Positions 17,431 through 27,365 of a DNA stretch of 64,000 bases are shown here, piece after piece. Position 1 is the stretch's first letter, and every line of letters starts with the position of its first letter. The DNA is from Bacteroidota bacterium. Lineage in GTDB: Bacteria; Bacteroidota; Bacteroidia; Flavobacteriales; Weeksellaceae. Location: assembly GCA_023461035.1 (NCBI GenBank), contig JAEWOD010000015.1:29665-93664 (forward strand). Reading direction: 5' to 3'. The notes beneath the pieces are model-generated. The model was given only the letters and a program-made list of their open reading frames with translations. It had not been told where the DNA came from and did no database searches. A program made the position numbers and the translations under genes.

Positions 17431-17493
17431 CTGTCAATCTGTCATCTGATTCTGACAAATTTTTCTAAATCTCCCGTTGGCATAGTCATTGCC
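17431..17493 (+). promoter_or_regulatory. Candidate sigma-54 (-24/-12) promoter and upstream repeats of dnaK
   Basis: TTGGCATAGTCATTGCC at 17477-17493 has the GG-N10-GC spacing (GG 17479-17480, GC 17491-17492) and TGGCA/TTGC cores of a sigma-54 promoter. About 20-45 bases upstream lie TGTCA (twice, near 17432 and 17440) and the inverted TGACA (near 17453), which could bind a regulator. Initiation about 12 bases after the GC would leave a leader of roughly 35 bases before the dnaK ATG. No TAnnTTTG box is present in this gap. The match is by eye only. Confidence 0.6.
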
Positions 17494-17538
17494 CAAATAG
17501 GGGAAATCAAACTTTAATTAGAAAATAAAAAAATAGAA

Positions 17539-19446
17539 ATGAGTAAAATAATTGGAATTGACTTAGGAACAACAAACTCCTGTGTAGCGGTGATGGAGGG
17601 TAGCGACCCGACCGTTATTCCAAACGCAGAGGGAAAAAGAACTACGCCTTCGATCGTGGCTTTTGTAGATGGTGGCGAGAGAAAGGTGGGAGATGCAGCC
17701 AAAAGACAGGCTGTAACGAACCCTGAAAAAACGATTTATTCGATCAAACGTTTTATGGGAACAAAATTTTCTGAAGACGCAAAAGAAATCGAAAACGTTC
17801 CGTATAAAGTTGTAAAAGGTGATAACGATACACCGAGAGTAGAAATCGATGGCAGAACTTATACGCCGCAGGAAATTTCAGCAATGATACTTCAAAAAAT
17901 GAAGAAAACGGCTGAAGATTATCTGGGACAGGAAGTATCCCGTGCGGTAATTACCGTTCCGGCATACTTTAATGATGCACAACGTCAAGCTACCAAAGAA
18001 GCAGGTGAAATCGCCGGATTAAAAGTGGAAAGAATCATCAACGAACCGACAGCCGCAGCGCTAGCTTACGGATTGGACAAAGGAACGGGTGATAAAAAAA
18101 TCGCCGTTTATGACTTAGGTGGTGGTACATTTGATATTTCCATTTTGGAATTGGGTGATGGTGTATTTGAAGTATTATCTACAAATGGTGATACGCATTT
18201 AGGTGGTGATGATTTTGACAATGTAATTATCAATTGGTTGGCCAGCGAATTCAACAATGAAGAAGGTGTGGATTTGAAAAAAGACCCGATGGCTTTGCAA
18301 CGTTTGAAAGAAGCATCTGAAAAAGCCAAAATTGAATTGTCTTCTTCTTCTCAAACCGAAATCAATTTGCCTTATATCACTGCAACGGCTTCAGGACCTA
18401 AACACTTGGTTAAAACTTTGACAAGAGCTAAGTTTGAGCAATTAAGTGATGATTTGATCCGTCGTTCTATGGAGCCATGTAAAAAGGCATTGAACGATGC
18501 CGGGGTAAGTGCTTCAGATATAGACGAAGTAATTTTAGTAGGTGGTTCGACCCGTATTCCGAAAATTCAGGAGGAAGTAGAAAAGTTCTTTGGAAAAGCA
18601 CCTTCAAAAGGTGTAAATCCAGATGAAGTTGTAGCAATCGGTGCAGCTATTCAGGGTGGTGTTTTGACCGGAGATGTGAAAGACGTGTTGTTGCTGGATG
18701 TAACGCCACTTTCATTGGGTATCGAAACTTTGGGTGGTGTATTTACCAAATTGATTGAAGCCAACACAACCATCCCGACTAAAAAGTCCGAAACTTTCTC
18801 CACTGCGGCGGACAATCAGCCAGCCGTTACGTTAAGAGTCGGACAAGGAGAGCGTTCCATGTTTAACGATAACAAGGAAATCGGACGATTTGATTTGACC
18901 GACATTCCGCCTGCACCAAGAGGTGTTCCGCAGATTGAAGTCACATTTGACATCGATGCAAACGGTATTTTGAACGTGTCCGCAAAAGACAAGGGAACCG
19001 GAAAAGAGCAGTCTATCAAAATCGAAGCTTCTTCAGGATTGAGCGACGCAGACATCGAAAGAATGAAAAAAGAGGCGCAGGAAAATGCAGCGAAAGATGC
19101 GGAAGCCAAAGAAAAGATTGAAAAAATAAATGGCGCGGATGCACTTATTTTCCAAACGGAAAAACAATTGAAAGAGTTCGGAGATAAAATCCCTGCCGAT
19201 AAAAAAGCACCGATTGAGTCTGCTTTGGAAAACCTGAAAGCGGCACACGCTACCCAGGAAATTTCCCAAATAGACCCGGCTGTTGAAAAGTTGAATGAAG
19301 TTTGGGCGGCTGCTTCGCAGGAAATCTATGCTGCTATGAACGAGCAGCAAGGAGGAGCAAATCCTGATGTTAATGCTGAATCTTCTAATGAAACCAACAA
19401 TGACGGTGATCAGGTAGAAGATGTAGATTTTGAAGAAGTGAAATAA
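17539..19446 (+). CDS. dnaK: Chaperone protein DnaK (Hsp70)
   Basis: A 635-residue ATP-driven chaperone acting with DnaJ and GrpE in the cytosol. The ATPase domain carries [17 protein letters not shown] (5-21), [14 protein letters not shown] and [14 protein letters not shown]; the substrate-binding domain begins near residue 385 with [19 protein letters not shown]. The C-terminal tail is acidic and ends DVDFEEVK, the co-chaperone-binding form typical of bacterial DnaK. It stands alone (no grpE or dnaJ adjacent), with a candidate sigma-54 promoter upstream and a terminator at 19467. Confidence 0.99.
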   Translation: MSKIIGIDLGTTNSCVAVMEGSDPTVIPNAEGKRTTPSIVAFVDGGERKVGDAAKRQAVTNPEKTIYSIKRFMGTKFSEDAKEIENVPYKVVKGDNDTPRVEIDGRTYTPQEISAMILQKMKKTAEDYLGQEVSRAVITVPAYFNDAQRQATKEAGEIAGLKVERIINEPTAAALAYGLDKGTGDKKIAVYDLGGGTFDISILELGDGVFEVLSTNGDTHLGGDDFDNVIINWLASEFNNEEGVDLKKDPMALQRLKEASEKAKIELSSSSQTEINLPYITATASGPKHLVKTLTRAKFEQLSDDLIRRSMEPCKKALNDAGVSASDIDEVILVGGSTRIPKIQEEVEKFFGKAPSKGVNPDEVVAIGAAIQGGVLTGDVKDVLLLDVTPLSLGIETLGGVFTKLIEANTTIPTKKSETFSTAADNQPAVTLRVGQGERSMFNDNKEIGRFDLTDIPPAPRGVPQIEVTFDIDANGILNVSAKDKGTGKEQSIKIEASSGLSDADIERMKKEAQENAAKDAEAKEKIEKINGADALIFQTEKQLKEFGDKIPADKKAPIESALENLKAAHATQEISQIDPAVEKLNEVWAAASQEIYAAMNEQQGGANPDVNAESSNETNNDGDQVEDVDFEEVK

Positions 19447-19466
19447 TGATTGAATTTTTTCATAGT

Positions 19467-19498
19467 AAAACCTTGGCAGAAATGTCAAGGTTTTTTTT
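19467..19498 (+). terminator. Terminator of dnaK
   Basis: AAAACCTTG (19467-19475) pairs with CAAGGTTTT (19486-19494), followed by a T run to 19498. The T run overlaps the stop codon (TTA on the plus strand) of the convergent minus-strand gene. Confidence 0.85.
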
Positions 19499-19889
19499 AT
19501 CCAAATTCAATAGCGCTGTGGATTCTTTTGATTTGCTTTTCAAATTCGATTCGCTGATGTTGACGTATCTGATTGCGATTTAGACGGAGTTCTGCATCTT
19601 TTGAGATAAATGCCCATTCGCCATCATAAGTAAAACTGCGTTTAATCTCGGAGATTTTCATTCCTTTTGGAAAGAATACATTGACAGTAGAGATTTCATC
19701 CTGATCTATTCTACAATATCCTTTCCAATGCCGCAATGCTACTTCTACAACCGCTTCCACCCAAAGTGCAATAGTAGCCACCCAAAAGACCTCTCCTATC
19801 CATAATGCGATATACAGAAAGACCAGAGAAGGTATCATCCTGATCAAGAAAATATTGAACAATTTTTTATAGGAATAATGAAATAGCAT
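19497..19889 (-). CDS. Hypothetical membrane protein
   Basis: A 130-residue protein with two closely spaced hydrophobic helices (LFNIFLIRMIPSLVFLYIAL and VFWVATIALWVEAVVEVAL, about residues 10-52), then a soluble region of about 75 residues with basic and glutamine-rich helices (RLNRNQIRQHQRIEFEKQIK). I recognise no family. It is convergent with dnaK and followed on its upstream side by the Leu and Gly tRNAs. The long uninterrupted frame and membrane topology support a real gene. Confidence 0.6.
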   Translation of the reverse strand: MLFHYSYKKLFNIFLIRMIPSLVFLYIALWIGEVFWVATIALWVEAVVEVALRHWKGYCRIDQDEISTVNVFFPKGMKISEIKRSFTYDGEWAFISKDAELRLNRNQIRQHQRIEFEKQIKRIHSAIEFG

Positions 19890-19950
19890 CTAAACAAGAA
19901 TTAGCATAAATTAAAAATCCTGAAAACCAAATGGCAATCAGGATTTTAAG

Positions 19951-20034
19951 TACCCCAGGCGGGACTTGAACCCGCACGCTCTAATGAGCACAGGATTTTA
20001 AGTCCTGCGTGTCTACCAATTCCACCACCAGGGC
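19951..20034 (-). tRNA. tRNA-Leu (TAA)
   Basis: Class II tRNA: GTGGTGGAATTGGTAGACAC D region, anticodon loop CTTAAAA (anticodon TAA), T arm GCGGGTTCAAGTCCCGC. The acceptor stem GCCCTGG/CTGGGGT relies on several G-U pairs, more than usual. Confidence 0.9.
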
Positions 20035-20062
20035 CTGGTAATTTTATTTTTAAAAAAAATAG

Positions 20063-20135
<73 letters not shown>

Positions 20136-20184
20136 AATTGGGACGCAAATATAATCAATCCCTCTTATTTTATACAAATAATTT

Positions 20185-21051
20185 TTACTTTTTTCCAACG
20201 GTTTTTTCTACTTCCGTAGGCATCAATAGGTTAATGGAATCTGACAATTGCTTTTTTAACATCTTTCGGTGTACAATCATATCCACAAATCCTTTTTCCA
20301 ATAAAAATTCGGAAGTTTGGAAGCCTTCCGGTAAATCCCGTCCTATGGTTTCTTTGATAACTCGCGGCCCTGCAAATCCTATTAAAGCACGCGGTTCAGC
20401 AATCACCAAATCTCCAACCGAAGCAAAGGATGCTGTCACTCCTCCGTAAGTAGGATTGGTCAATACAGAAATGTATGGAAGTTTGGCGTCTGACATACGG
20501 GTAAGCATCGCTTCCACTTTTGCCATTTGCATAAGGGAAATAGCTGCTTCCATCATACGGGCACCTCCTGATTGGGAAATCAATATATAAGGTAAATTGT
20601 GTTTTAAACAATAAGCCATCGCACGCACAATTTTTTCTCCCATCGCAGAACCTAAAGATCCACCGATGAATTTAAAATCCATGGCGCTTACCACTACATC
20701 CCTGCCATTCATTTTTCCGGTAGCCGTGCGGATAGCATCTGTCAAACCGGTTTTCTTTTTCACATCTTTCAAACGATCTTTGTATTTCTGAGTATCACTC
20801 CATTCCAGCGGATCTTTGCTTTCCACCTTGGAATCCAATTCTTTGAATTTAGAATCGTCAAAAAGGATTTCAAAATACTCCTGACTGCCTATTTGTACAT
20901 GAAAATCATCGTCAGGGCTCACATACATATTGGCCTTTAACTCTTCGGTATCTATGATTTTACCGCTTGGTGATTTGTACCAAAGCCCTTTCGGAACATC
21001 TTTTTTTTGTTCCGTGGTGATATTTTTTTTCGTTCGTCTAAACCACGCCAT
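20185..21051 (-). CDS. accD: Acetyl-CoA carboxylase carboxyltransferase subunit beta, without zinc-ribbon cysteines
   Basis: A 288-residue subunit that, with AccA, transfers the carboxyl group from biotin to acetyl-CoA in fatty-acid synthesis. The carboxyltransferase core is intact: [49 protein letters not shown] and IGFAGPRVI. The N-terminus ([10 protein letters not shown], then [17 protein letters not shown]) aligns with the zinc-ribbon region of E. coli AccD but has none of its four cysteines. I chose the ATG at 21051 because MAWFRRTKK is the usual start; the longer frame would overlap fbaA. It lies 43 bases below fbaA in the same direction. Confidence 0.93.
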   Translation of the reverse strand: MAWFRRTKKNITTEQKKDVPKGLWYKSPSGKIIDTEELKANMYVSPDDDFHVQIGSQEYFEILFDDSKFKELDSKVESKDPLEWSDTQKYKDRLKDVKKKTGLTDAIRTATGKMNGRDVVVSAMDFKFIGGSLGSAMGEKIVRAMAYCLKHNLPYILISQSGGARMMEAAISLMQMAKVEAMLTRMSDAKLPYISVLTNPTYGGVTASFASVGDLVIAEPRALIGFAGPRVIKETIGRDLPEGFQTSEFLLEKGFVDMIVHRKMLKKQLSDSINLLMPTEVEKTVGKK

Positions 21052-21094
21052 TTTTTTCTTTCCTTGGTTTTCGTTATCGTATATGTTTTCTAAA

Positions 21095-22165
21095 TTATCC
21101 AAGTCTATTTATATTATTTAAATCCTCACAAGCTTGGATCAATCGGTCTTTGAAAGTCACCTCTCCTTCTCGCAACCAAACGCGTGGATCATAGAATTTT
21201 TTGTTAGGTTTTTCATCACCTTCGGGATTTCCGATTTGACCTTGTAAATAATCCTTTTTTGCATCAAAATATTTGCGGACTCCTTCCATGAAAGCATATT
21301 GTAAATCGGTATCGATATTCATTTTGATAACTCCATAGCCGATAGCTTCGCGAATTTCTTCCAATGTAGAACCTGAACCACCGTGGAATACGAAATCAAC
21401 CGGATTTTTATCTGTTCCAAATTTTTGTTCAATGAATTTTTGAGAATTATCCAAAATTTTAGGTGTCAATACCACATTTCCGGGTTTGTAAACGCCATGC
21501 ACATTTCCAAATGCTGCGGCTACCCAAAAATTATCGCTAACCGATTTTAGTTGTTCATACACATAGGCAACTTCTTCCGGTTGGGTATAAAGCAAAGAAT
21601 TATCCACACCGCTGTTGTCCACACCGTCTTCTTCCCCACCGGTAATGCCCAATTCTATTTCAAGTGTCATTTCTACTTTACTCATTCTCTCCAAATATTT
21701 TTTGGAGATTTCCATGTTTTCCGCCAAAGGTTCTTCCGATAAATCCAACATATGGGAACTGAAAAGCGTTTTTCCGGTTTTATGATAAAAATCCTCGTTG
21801 GCATCCATCACACCGTCTATCCATGGCAATAAATTTTTAGCACAATGGTCTGTATGTAATATAATGGTTGCACCGTAGGCCTCTGCCAAAGCATGTATGT
21901 GTAAAGCACCTGCAATCGATCCTTTTATTGCCGCCAATTGATTTTCGCCTTTTAATCCTTTTCCGGCATTAAAAGCAGCGCCTCCATTGGAAAATTGAAT
22001 GATCAAAGGCGAATTTACCTGAACGGCAGCTTCCATCGCTGCATTTACAGAACTTGAGCCGATTACATTACAAGCAGGTAAGGCATAATGATTTTCTTTT
22101 GCGTCTTGAATGATTTCTTTAACTAATGAACCGGTTGCTACACCGGCTGGAAATTTTCTACTCAT
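21095..22165 (-). CDS. fbaA: Fructose-bisphosphate aldolase, class II
   Basis: A 356-residue Zn-dependent aldolase that cleaves fructose 1,6-bisphosphate to dihydroxyacetone phosphate and glyceraldehyde 3-phosphate. Metal and active-site motifs are visible: [57 protein letters not shown] and [11 protein letters not shown]. Length and layout match the E. coli FbaA type. The minus-strand promoter TATATTTG lies at 22202-22195. accD is immediately downstream and may share the transcript. Confidence 0.97.
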   Translation of the reverse strand: MSRKFPAGVATGSLVKEIIQDAKENHYALPACNVIGSSSVNAAMEAAVQVNSPLIIQFSNGGAAFNAGKGLKGENQLAAIKGSIAGALHIHALAEAYGATIILHTDHCAKNLLPWIDGVMDANEDFYHKTGKTLFSSHMLDLSEEPLAENMEISKKYLERMSKVEMTLEIELGITGGEEDGVDNSGVDNSLLYTQPEEVAYVYEQLKSVSDNFWVAAAFGNVHGVYKPGNVVLTPKILDNSQKFIEQKFGTDKNPVDFVFHGGSGSTLEEIREAIGYGVIKMNIDTDLQYAFMEGVRKYFDAKKDYLQGQIGNPEGDEKPNKKFYDPRVWLREGEVTFKDRLIQACEDLNNINRLG

Positions 22166-22194
22166 AATAAATTTTTTGGTGCTTTAACTTCTGA

Positions 22195-22202
22195 CAAATA
22201 TA
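22195..22202 (-). promoter_or_regulatory. Putative -7 promoter element of fbaA-accD
   Basis: Minus-strand TATATTTG matches TAnnTTTG exactly, 30 bases before the fbaA ATG. Confidence 0.6.
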
Positions 22203-22216
22203 GAGAACATATTTTT

Positions 22217-22378
22217 AGAAACTGTTTAAAATTATTTCAGATACGTTTTTTATGGCTCTTTTTGGCTGTAACTTCGTTAAATTTTTAAACGATAGCTCTG
22301 CTATCCTTTAAAAATTTGCCTTGCTTCGCACAAAAATAACCTATAAAATTCCATACAAAATAAATTTAGACAGTTTCT
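22217..22378. repeat. MITE-like repeat, second subfamily (copy C, 162 bp)
   Basis: Ends are AGAAACTGTTTAAA on the left and TTTAGACAGTTTCT on the right, an imperfect inverted repeat related to the ends of copies A, B and E, but the interior differs (it contains the hairpin GATAGC-TCT-GCTATC and a GCTTCG segment). Its right end overlaps the TAA stop of tamL (22380-22378 on the minus strand). Confidence 0.7.
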
Positions 22379-24999
22379 TAAAAAGGATAATTAATTCCAA
22401 ATGCTAAGCGGGGTTTCAGGATATTAAAATTATCAAATTGCCAACGGTCACCCAATGGATAACTCGGGTCGTGAATTTTATAAGCCAAATCCAAACGAAT
22501 GATCAAATAAGTCAAGTCCAAACGCAATCCAAATCCGGAACCTATCCCCAGCTCTTTATAAAAATCCCCAAATTTAAAGAGTGTAAGCTCGTTGTCCTTG
22601 TCCGTCCCCCAAATATTTCCGGCATCCACAAAAAAGGCACCGTGAAATAGGTCGGTCATTTTAAATCTATATTCGACGTTGAACAATAGTTTCAGCCTTT
22701 CGATTGCAAAAACATCATCTCCTCCGGCATATCTCGGAAAATCGGAAGGACCCAAAGTCGCAGCTGTCCAACCTCTGACGTCATTGGCTCCACCTGCTGT
22801 ATAACTACGGGAGAATGGTATAAAGTCTGAATTTCCATATGGTTGAATGATACCGAAAAATGCCCGGGTCGCGAGCGTAGATTTGGAATTGAAATTAAAA
22901 TATTTACGCACATCAACATCCAATTTTACAAACTGAGAATAAGGGACGTTAAAAACCATTCCGGATTCTTTTCCTTGGGCAGTCTCTGTCTTGTAAAATC
23001 CAAATGCATTATCCAATAAATTCAGAATATTACCCGAAGTTTCTATTCTTCCCCTGAAAAACCACGGATTCTTAACATTTCGCCGTTGGCTTTGATCCCA
23101 AGTATATTGATAAATTAGAGAAGTGATAAGAACGTCCTGAGTGATAGTTCTTCTTCTGAAATCCATATTTTGAAAAATTGAAAGAGCTTCCAAACCCTGA
23201 GAATCCAACGAATTCAAAAAAGGTTCATCTGTATAAATCATATTGATTACGTCCACATCTGACAATTCCTTATTGTAATGTTGTATAGCCGCTCCGGGGT
23301 TATACATAAAATAGTATTGGTTAAAAAAATTGTCCTTTATATTTTTATCTCCTTCAAAAACACTAAAATAATTTTCCTTTTGTAAATTATTGACAAATTC
23401 TGTATTCAAAATACTGAGCATATGCGAATGCGTATCTCTGAATGAAATATTATAGTCCAAACCTGTCGAATAAGTCACACGTCCAAGACCTATATTTCGC
23501 TGTACGGAAGTACCAATCCTGAAGTCGGTTTGTTTATAATATCGTTTGGGGAAAAGTTTATCCATTTTCAAAGGAAATAACAAATATGGAAATCCTAATT
23601 TGGACTGAAAGGCCAATTCAAAGGCATTAAAAAAGCTACCATCGTCCGTAAATTTTTTATTGACATTTCCCAGTGTTCCTCTTACTGTTGTTTCCAGATT
23701 CTCTCCACCTCTGAAAAGATTTCTTGCCACCAGAGAGACCCTTGGAGAAACCCCGAAATTCATAAATTCAGACCAGGAAAGCTCAGCTCCATAAAACAAA
23801 TCGTATTTCTTTTTTGCCCGAAAATACATCTCTACGTTTAACACACTGTCATTTCTGATCAACATGATTGAATCAGGATTAGACTGAAAAGAAGTCAGGC
23901 TGATTCCTTCTCTTTTTGCAAAATTTCGCTTGGTTTGGGTCTCTGAAATCAAACGATATAAGGATGAATCCCTGATTACCAATGCATCTGTAAAGAATTT
24001 AGGTCTGTATTTCATTTTTGGATCTACATAATGCAGATGGTAACCTTCATAGATAGTGTCAAAATAAACCGGTTTTTCCCGACCCTCCGGTACCGGATCA
24101 GAATCGGGATAGAGATGGATGTTACCATATCTATATCTGGCAAATTTTTCTTTTACTTTTATAGAATCTTTGTCGGCTCCTTTAGGAATCAAAAGAGTAA
24201 TTTTTAATTCTTTATCACTTAATGTGGTGTCTGCCGTAAATTCAATGGCTTGGCCATTTTCGTTAAATTTCCAGTAACCTCGATTTCGTAAAGCTTCCTC
24301 TATTTTATTCTTTTCATATACGAAATTATCCATATCATAGCGGTCTCCTACTTTGATTTCAGCACCTCTTTTCAATAAGATTTCATATTGCTGTAAAATA
24401 GCAGTATCCTTTATGATATGACCATAGGACTCGATTTTAGAAGCTTCTCCTGGCTGGATCCGATAGATGACTTTTCCTTTTTTTGAGGTACTGTCCAGAT
24501 CGTTTTCTGATTTAACTTCTGCATCAAAATAGCCACGGTCAAAATAATAATTTTCCAAATTCTCTTCTGAAAAAGCCGACATTGCTGTATCGACTAACGC
24601 GGGAGGCTCACCTTGATTGTATCGAAACCTTTTGAACCAAAGCGAATTTCCGGCATATTCTCCCAAACCGTTTTTCTGAAGCAAACTATCCAAAGATTGT
24701 TGGGTTCTTCTTTTTTTTGTCAAATCATAATATTCGGCAAAAGTGGTATCATATTTAGCCGGAACCGAATTATACAATAATAATTTGAAAGGCAATAAAC
24801 CAAAAAACAAACCTCCGTTTGGTCTTTGTTTTACATAATCCGGCAAATTGGATTTGAAAGGTTTTTCCCTTTCCTCAAATTTAAATTCGTTTTTAGTGAG
24901 CAAATGTTCACCATCAGGTACCTTTTTTGTTACGCTACAACTATAGACTATCATCAACAGAATAACGAATAATACTATCTTTGCATTTAGATACTTCAT
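22378..24999 (-). CDS. tamL: TamL: Omp85-family outer-membrane assembly lipoprotein
   Basis: An 873-residue BamA/TamA homologue anchored by an SPII signal (MKYLNAKIVLFVILLMIVYSC, Cys21), the Bacteroidota lipoprotein version of TamA. POTRA-like segments occupy about 100-390 (YFDRGYFDAEV, IEEALRNRGYWKF), followed by a 16-strand barrel domain. The conserved barrel signatures GGANDVRGW and VDAGNIWG are present near residues 755-835 and the chain ends KPRLAFGINYPF with a terminal aromatic. It helps insert outer-membrane or surface proteins. The gene is divergent from the methyltransferase at 25005 with a 5-base gap, and its stop codon overlaps a repeat end. Confidence 0.92.
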   Translation of the reverse strand: MKYLNAKIVLFVILLMIVYSCSVTKKVPDGEHLLTKNEFKFEEREKPFKSNLPDYVKQRPNGGLFFGLLPFKLLLYNSVPAKYDTTFAEYYDLTKKRRTQQSLDSLLQKNGLGEYAGNSLWFKRFRYNQGEPPALVDTAMSAFSEENLENYYFDRGYFDAEVKSENDLDSTSKKGKVIYRIQPGEASKIESYGHIIKDTAILQQYEILLKRGAEIKVGDRYDMDNFVYEKNKIEEALRNRGYWKFNENGQAIEFTADTTLSDKELKITLLIPKGADKDSIKVKEKFARYRYGNIHLYPDSDPVPEGREKPVYFDTIYEGYHLHYVDPKMKYRPKFFTDALVIRDSSLYRLISETQTKRNFAKREGISLTSFQSNPDSIMLIRNDSVLNVEMYFRAKKKYDLFYGAELSWSEFMNFGVSPRVSLVARNLFRGGENLETTVRGTLGNVNKKFTDDGSFFNAFELAFQSKLGFPYLLFPLKMDKLFPKRYYKQTDFRIGTSVQRNIGLGRVTYSTGLDYNISFRDTHSHMLSILNTEFVNNLQKENYFSVFEGDKNIKDNFFNQYYFMYNPGAAIQHYNKELSDVDVINMIYTDEPFLNSLDSQGLEALSIFQNMDFRRRTITQDVLITSLIYQYTWDQSQRRNVKNPWFFRGRIETSGNILNLLDNAFGFYKTETAQGKESGMVFNVPYSQFVKLDVDVRKYFNFNSKSTLATRAFFGIIQPYGNSDFIPFSRSYTAGGANDVRGWTAATLGPSDFPRYAGGDDVFAIERLKLLFNVEYRFKMTDLFHGAFFVDAGNIWGTDKDNELTLFKFGDFYKELGIGSGFGLRLDLTYLIIRLDLAYKIHDPSYPLGDRWQFDNFNILKPRLAFGINYPF
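24976..24983 (+). promoter_or_regulatory. Putative -7 promoter element of the methyltransferase gene, inside tamL
   Basis: TATCTTTG is an exact consensus match, 22 bases before the ATG at 25005. It lies in the tamL signal-peptide coding sequence. Confidence 0.6.
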
Positions 25000-25004
25000 T
25001 TCAG

Positions 25005-25745
25005 ATGCTTACAAATAATGACACCAAACTAATCAATTCTTTGGTCAAAAAAAAATTTAGGCAAAAATACAACAACTTTATTGTTGAGGGTGTTAAAATC
25101 ATCGACGAAACCCTAAAAAGCCCGCTTAAAATTCATAAAATTTTCTCAACCGAAGCCATTTTCAAAGGATTTGAAAGTCAAACAGAAATCATTTCAGAAA
25201 GAGATTTGAAAAAAATAAGCCAATTGGTAACGCCCAACACAGCACTTGCTTTGTGTGAAATCCCTCAGGAAAAACCCATACAAACGGAAGGATTTATTTT
25301 GGTATTGGATGACATTCGCGATCCGGGAAATCTGGGAACAATCATCCGCATGGCAGATTGGTTCGGTATCGAACAAATTATTTGCTCCCATGAAACCGTG
25401 GATGTTTACAATCAAAAAACCATTCAATCAACCATGGGTTCCTTCCTACGCGTTCAAATGAATTACACGGATTTGAAAGAATTTTTCAAACACTATAATC
25501 ATCCGGTTTTGGGAACTTTTATGGAAGGAAAAAATATCTACCAATCTGAATTCCCTGAAAATGCAGCAATGATTCTGGGCAATGAAGCCAATGGTATTTC
25601 AGAAGATTTATTTCCGTTTATTACTCAAAAAATCAGCATTCCAAGATTTGGGAAAAAACAACAAACCGAAAGTCTGAACGTCGCGATGGCAACGGGAATC
25701 ATCCTCAGCGAAAGAGCTTCACAGGATTCGTCTAAAAACTCTTAG
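25005..25745 (+). CDS. TrmH/SpoU-family RNA 2'-O-methyltransferase
   Basis: A 246-residue SPOUT methyltransferase that transfers a methyl group from SAM to a ribose in tRNA or 23S rRNA. Residues 1-90 form the substrate-binding domain; the knot domain has FILVLDDIRDPGNLGTIIRM (motif 1), ILGNEANGIS (motif 2) and ISIPRFGKKQQTESLNVAMA (motif 3). The ATG at 25005 is favoured by the promoter at 24976; an upstream in-frame ATG would begin inside it. The exact target base cannot be inferred. Divergent arrangement with tamL is shared in flavobacteria as far as I recall. Confidence 0.92.
   Translation: MLTNNDTKLINSLVKKKFRQKYNNFIVEGVKIIDETLKSPLKIHKIFSTEAIFKGFESQTEIISERDLKKISQLVTPNTALALCEIPQEKPIQTEGFILVLDDIRDPGNLGTIIRMADWFGIEQIICSHETVDVYNQKTIQSTMGSFLRVQMNYTDLKEFFKHYNHPVLGTFMEGKNIYQSEFPENAAMILGNEANGISEDLFPFITQKISIPRFGKKQQTESLNVAMATGIILSERASQDSSKNS
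25052..25059 (-). promoter_or_regulatory. Putative -7 promoter element of tamL, inside the methyltransferase gene
   Basis: Minus-strand TATTTTTG matches TAnnTTTG, 53 bases before the tamL ATG. If both this and the 24976 site work, the two promoters fire across each other within coding DNA. Confidence 0.45.
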
Positions 25746-25824
25746 CAAAAAGTTAATTTTTTGTTTTGTTTTTGTGTTTTGCATTAATTTGGCTTTCAAA
25801 CAACACACACAAACAAAATCGGAT

Positions 25825-27162
25825 ATGAAAAAAAGGAATTGGATTTTACTTCTGGCATTATTTATCGTTTTCACAAACTGTAAAAATTCAGAAAAAGATT
25901 CCATTCAAACTACTGATAATAATAACGATACACTGCCTAAGTTTGATTCTTTGGATTGGGCCAACCAATACAAATTTCAAAAAACAGATTTGATCGACAA
26001 AGCCAATAAATATCGCTTTTTAGACAAATTTTATCATGATTTTTGGATGCAGAAAAATGTAAGCGGAGGATTCCTCGTCGCCCAGCATGGAAAGATTATT
26101 TACGAAGGTTATTCTGGTTATTCAGATATAGAAAAACAAATTCCGCTGACGGCAGAAACTCCTATTCATATCGCATCGATTACGAAAGTATTGACCGGTT
26201 TGGCTGTATTAAAATTGATTGAATTTGACAAAATCAAATTGAACGATAAAGTTTCAAAGTACCTTGAAGGATTTCCATACGATAATGTGACCATTGAAGA
26301 TTTGCTCAATCACCGTAGTGGTCTGCCAAACTATTTGCATTTATCGGACGATAAAAACTATTGGGACAATTCAAAAATGATTACCAATCAGGATGTGTTG
26401 GATATCCTGACTCAAAAGAAACCTGAAGCGACCGGTGTTGCCGGAAAAAATTTCTCTTATAATAATACCAACTTTGTACTGTTGGCACTTATCATCGAAA
26501 AAGTAACCGGACTGAGTTATCCCAAAGCCATGAAAAAAATGGTTTTTGATCCACTTGGAATGAAAAATACTTTTGTGATGGAATTTGAAAAAGATGCTGA
26601 TCGCGTTTCCAAATCTTATTATAACAACGGCCGACCATGGAATTACGACCATCTCGACATAACTTATGGTGATAAAAATGTGTATTCCACACCGAGAGAC
26701 TTATTTAAAATGGATGTAGCGATGTATTCCGATAAATTTTTGCCCAAAAAATTAAAAGATAAAGCTTGGAAAGGCTATAGCTACGAATCCAAAGGAGTCA
26801 AAAATTATGGTTTGGGAATCCGTTTGATGGAATGGGAAAATGGAGGGAAAATTCTTTACCACAACGGCTGGTGGCATGGTAATAATTCAACTTATGTACG
26901 AGATTTTGAAAATGAAGCCACTATCATTTCACTTGGAAACCGAAAAAACAGAACCATTTACAGTACATTCCGTTTGGTGAGCTTATTTGGGGATTATCCT
27001 TTCCAATTTCCGGATGCTTCCGATACCGGTTCAGGAAATGCCGAAGATTCCTTAAAAAATCTGGAAAAACAAATGGACAGCGTAAAACATAAAACACGAA
27101 AAGACAAAGTCGAAAATCTGGAAGGAAAAGTAGATTCTATCAAAGGGAAAAACAAAAAATAA
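25825..27162 (+). CDS. Serine hydrolase lipoprotein (beta-lactamase class C / penicillin-binding fold)
   Basis: A 445-residue protein. The ATG at 25825 gives signal MKKRNWILLLALFIVFTNC (Cys19), so it is a lipoprotein; a TTG frame start 17 codons earlier lacks a signal. The catalytic motifs of the family are HIASITKVLTG (SxxK, Ser nucleophile with Lys), FSYNNTNF (YxN) and a third motif of the HxG kind in YHNGWWHG. Such proteins act as D,D-peptidases, esterases or amidases; no sequence mark identifies a lactamase. The last 60 residues are a charged coiled-coil tail (LKNLEKQMDSVKHKTRKDK...). Confidence 0.87.
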   Translation: MKKRNWILLLALFIVFTNCKNSEKDSIQTTDNNNDTLPKFDSLDWANQYKFQKTDLIDKANKYRFLDKFYHDFWMQKNVSGGFLVAQHGKIIYEGYSGYSDIEKQIPLTAETPIHIASITKVLTGLAVLKLIEFDKIKLNDKVSKYLEGFPYDNVTIEDLLNHRSGLPNYLHLSDDKNYWDNSKMITNQDVLDILTQKKPEATGVAGKNFSYNNTNFVLLALIIEKVTGLSYPKAMKKMVFDPLGMKNTFVMEFEKDADRVSKSYYNNGRPWNYDHLDITYGDKNVYSTPRDLFKMDVAMYSDKFLPKKLKDKAWKGYSYESKGVKNYGLGIRLMEWENGGKILYHNGWWHGNNSTYVRDFENEATIISLGNRKNRTIYSTFRLVSLFGDYPFQFPDASDTGSGNAEDSLKNLEKQMDSVKHKTRKDKVENLEGKVDSIKGKNKK

Positions 27163-27214
27163 TGGATGTTTCACAGTGGGGAAATGGTGGAGAAGGAAGA
27201 TAACCCTAAACAAA

Positions 27215-27239
27215 AAACCCACTGAAAATCAGCGGGTTT
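27215..27239 (-). terminator. Terminator of the tRNA-Ser (GGA) gene
   Basis: AAACCC-A-CTGA-AAA-TCAG-C-GGGTTT forms a hairpin with one internal A/C mismatch; A residues on its left are a T tract on the minus strand. Confidence 0.7.
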
Positions 27240-27252
27240 CATTTTCGTTTCG

Positions 27253-27339
27253 CAGAGAGGAAGGGATTCGAACCCTCGATACAGTTACCCGTATACTACC
27301 TTTCCAGGGTAGCTCCTTCAACCACTCGGACACCTCTCT
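27253..27339 (-). tRNA. tRNA-Ser (GGA)
   Basis: An 87-base class II tRNA: acceptor AGAGAGG/CCTCTCT, D region TGTCCGAGTGGTTGAAGG, anticodon loop CTGGAAA (anticodon GGA), long variable arm, T arm GGGTTCGAATCCC. CCA not encoded. Confidence 0.94.
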
Positions 27340-27365
27340 GTATCTTTTTGAGAAATATGAAAAAC

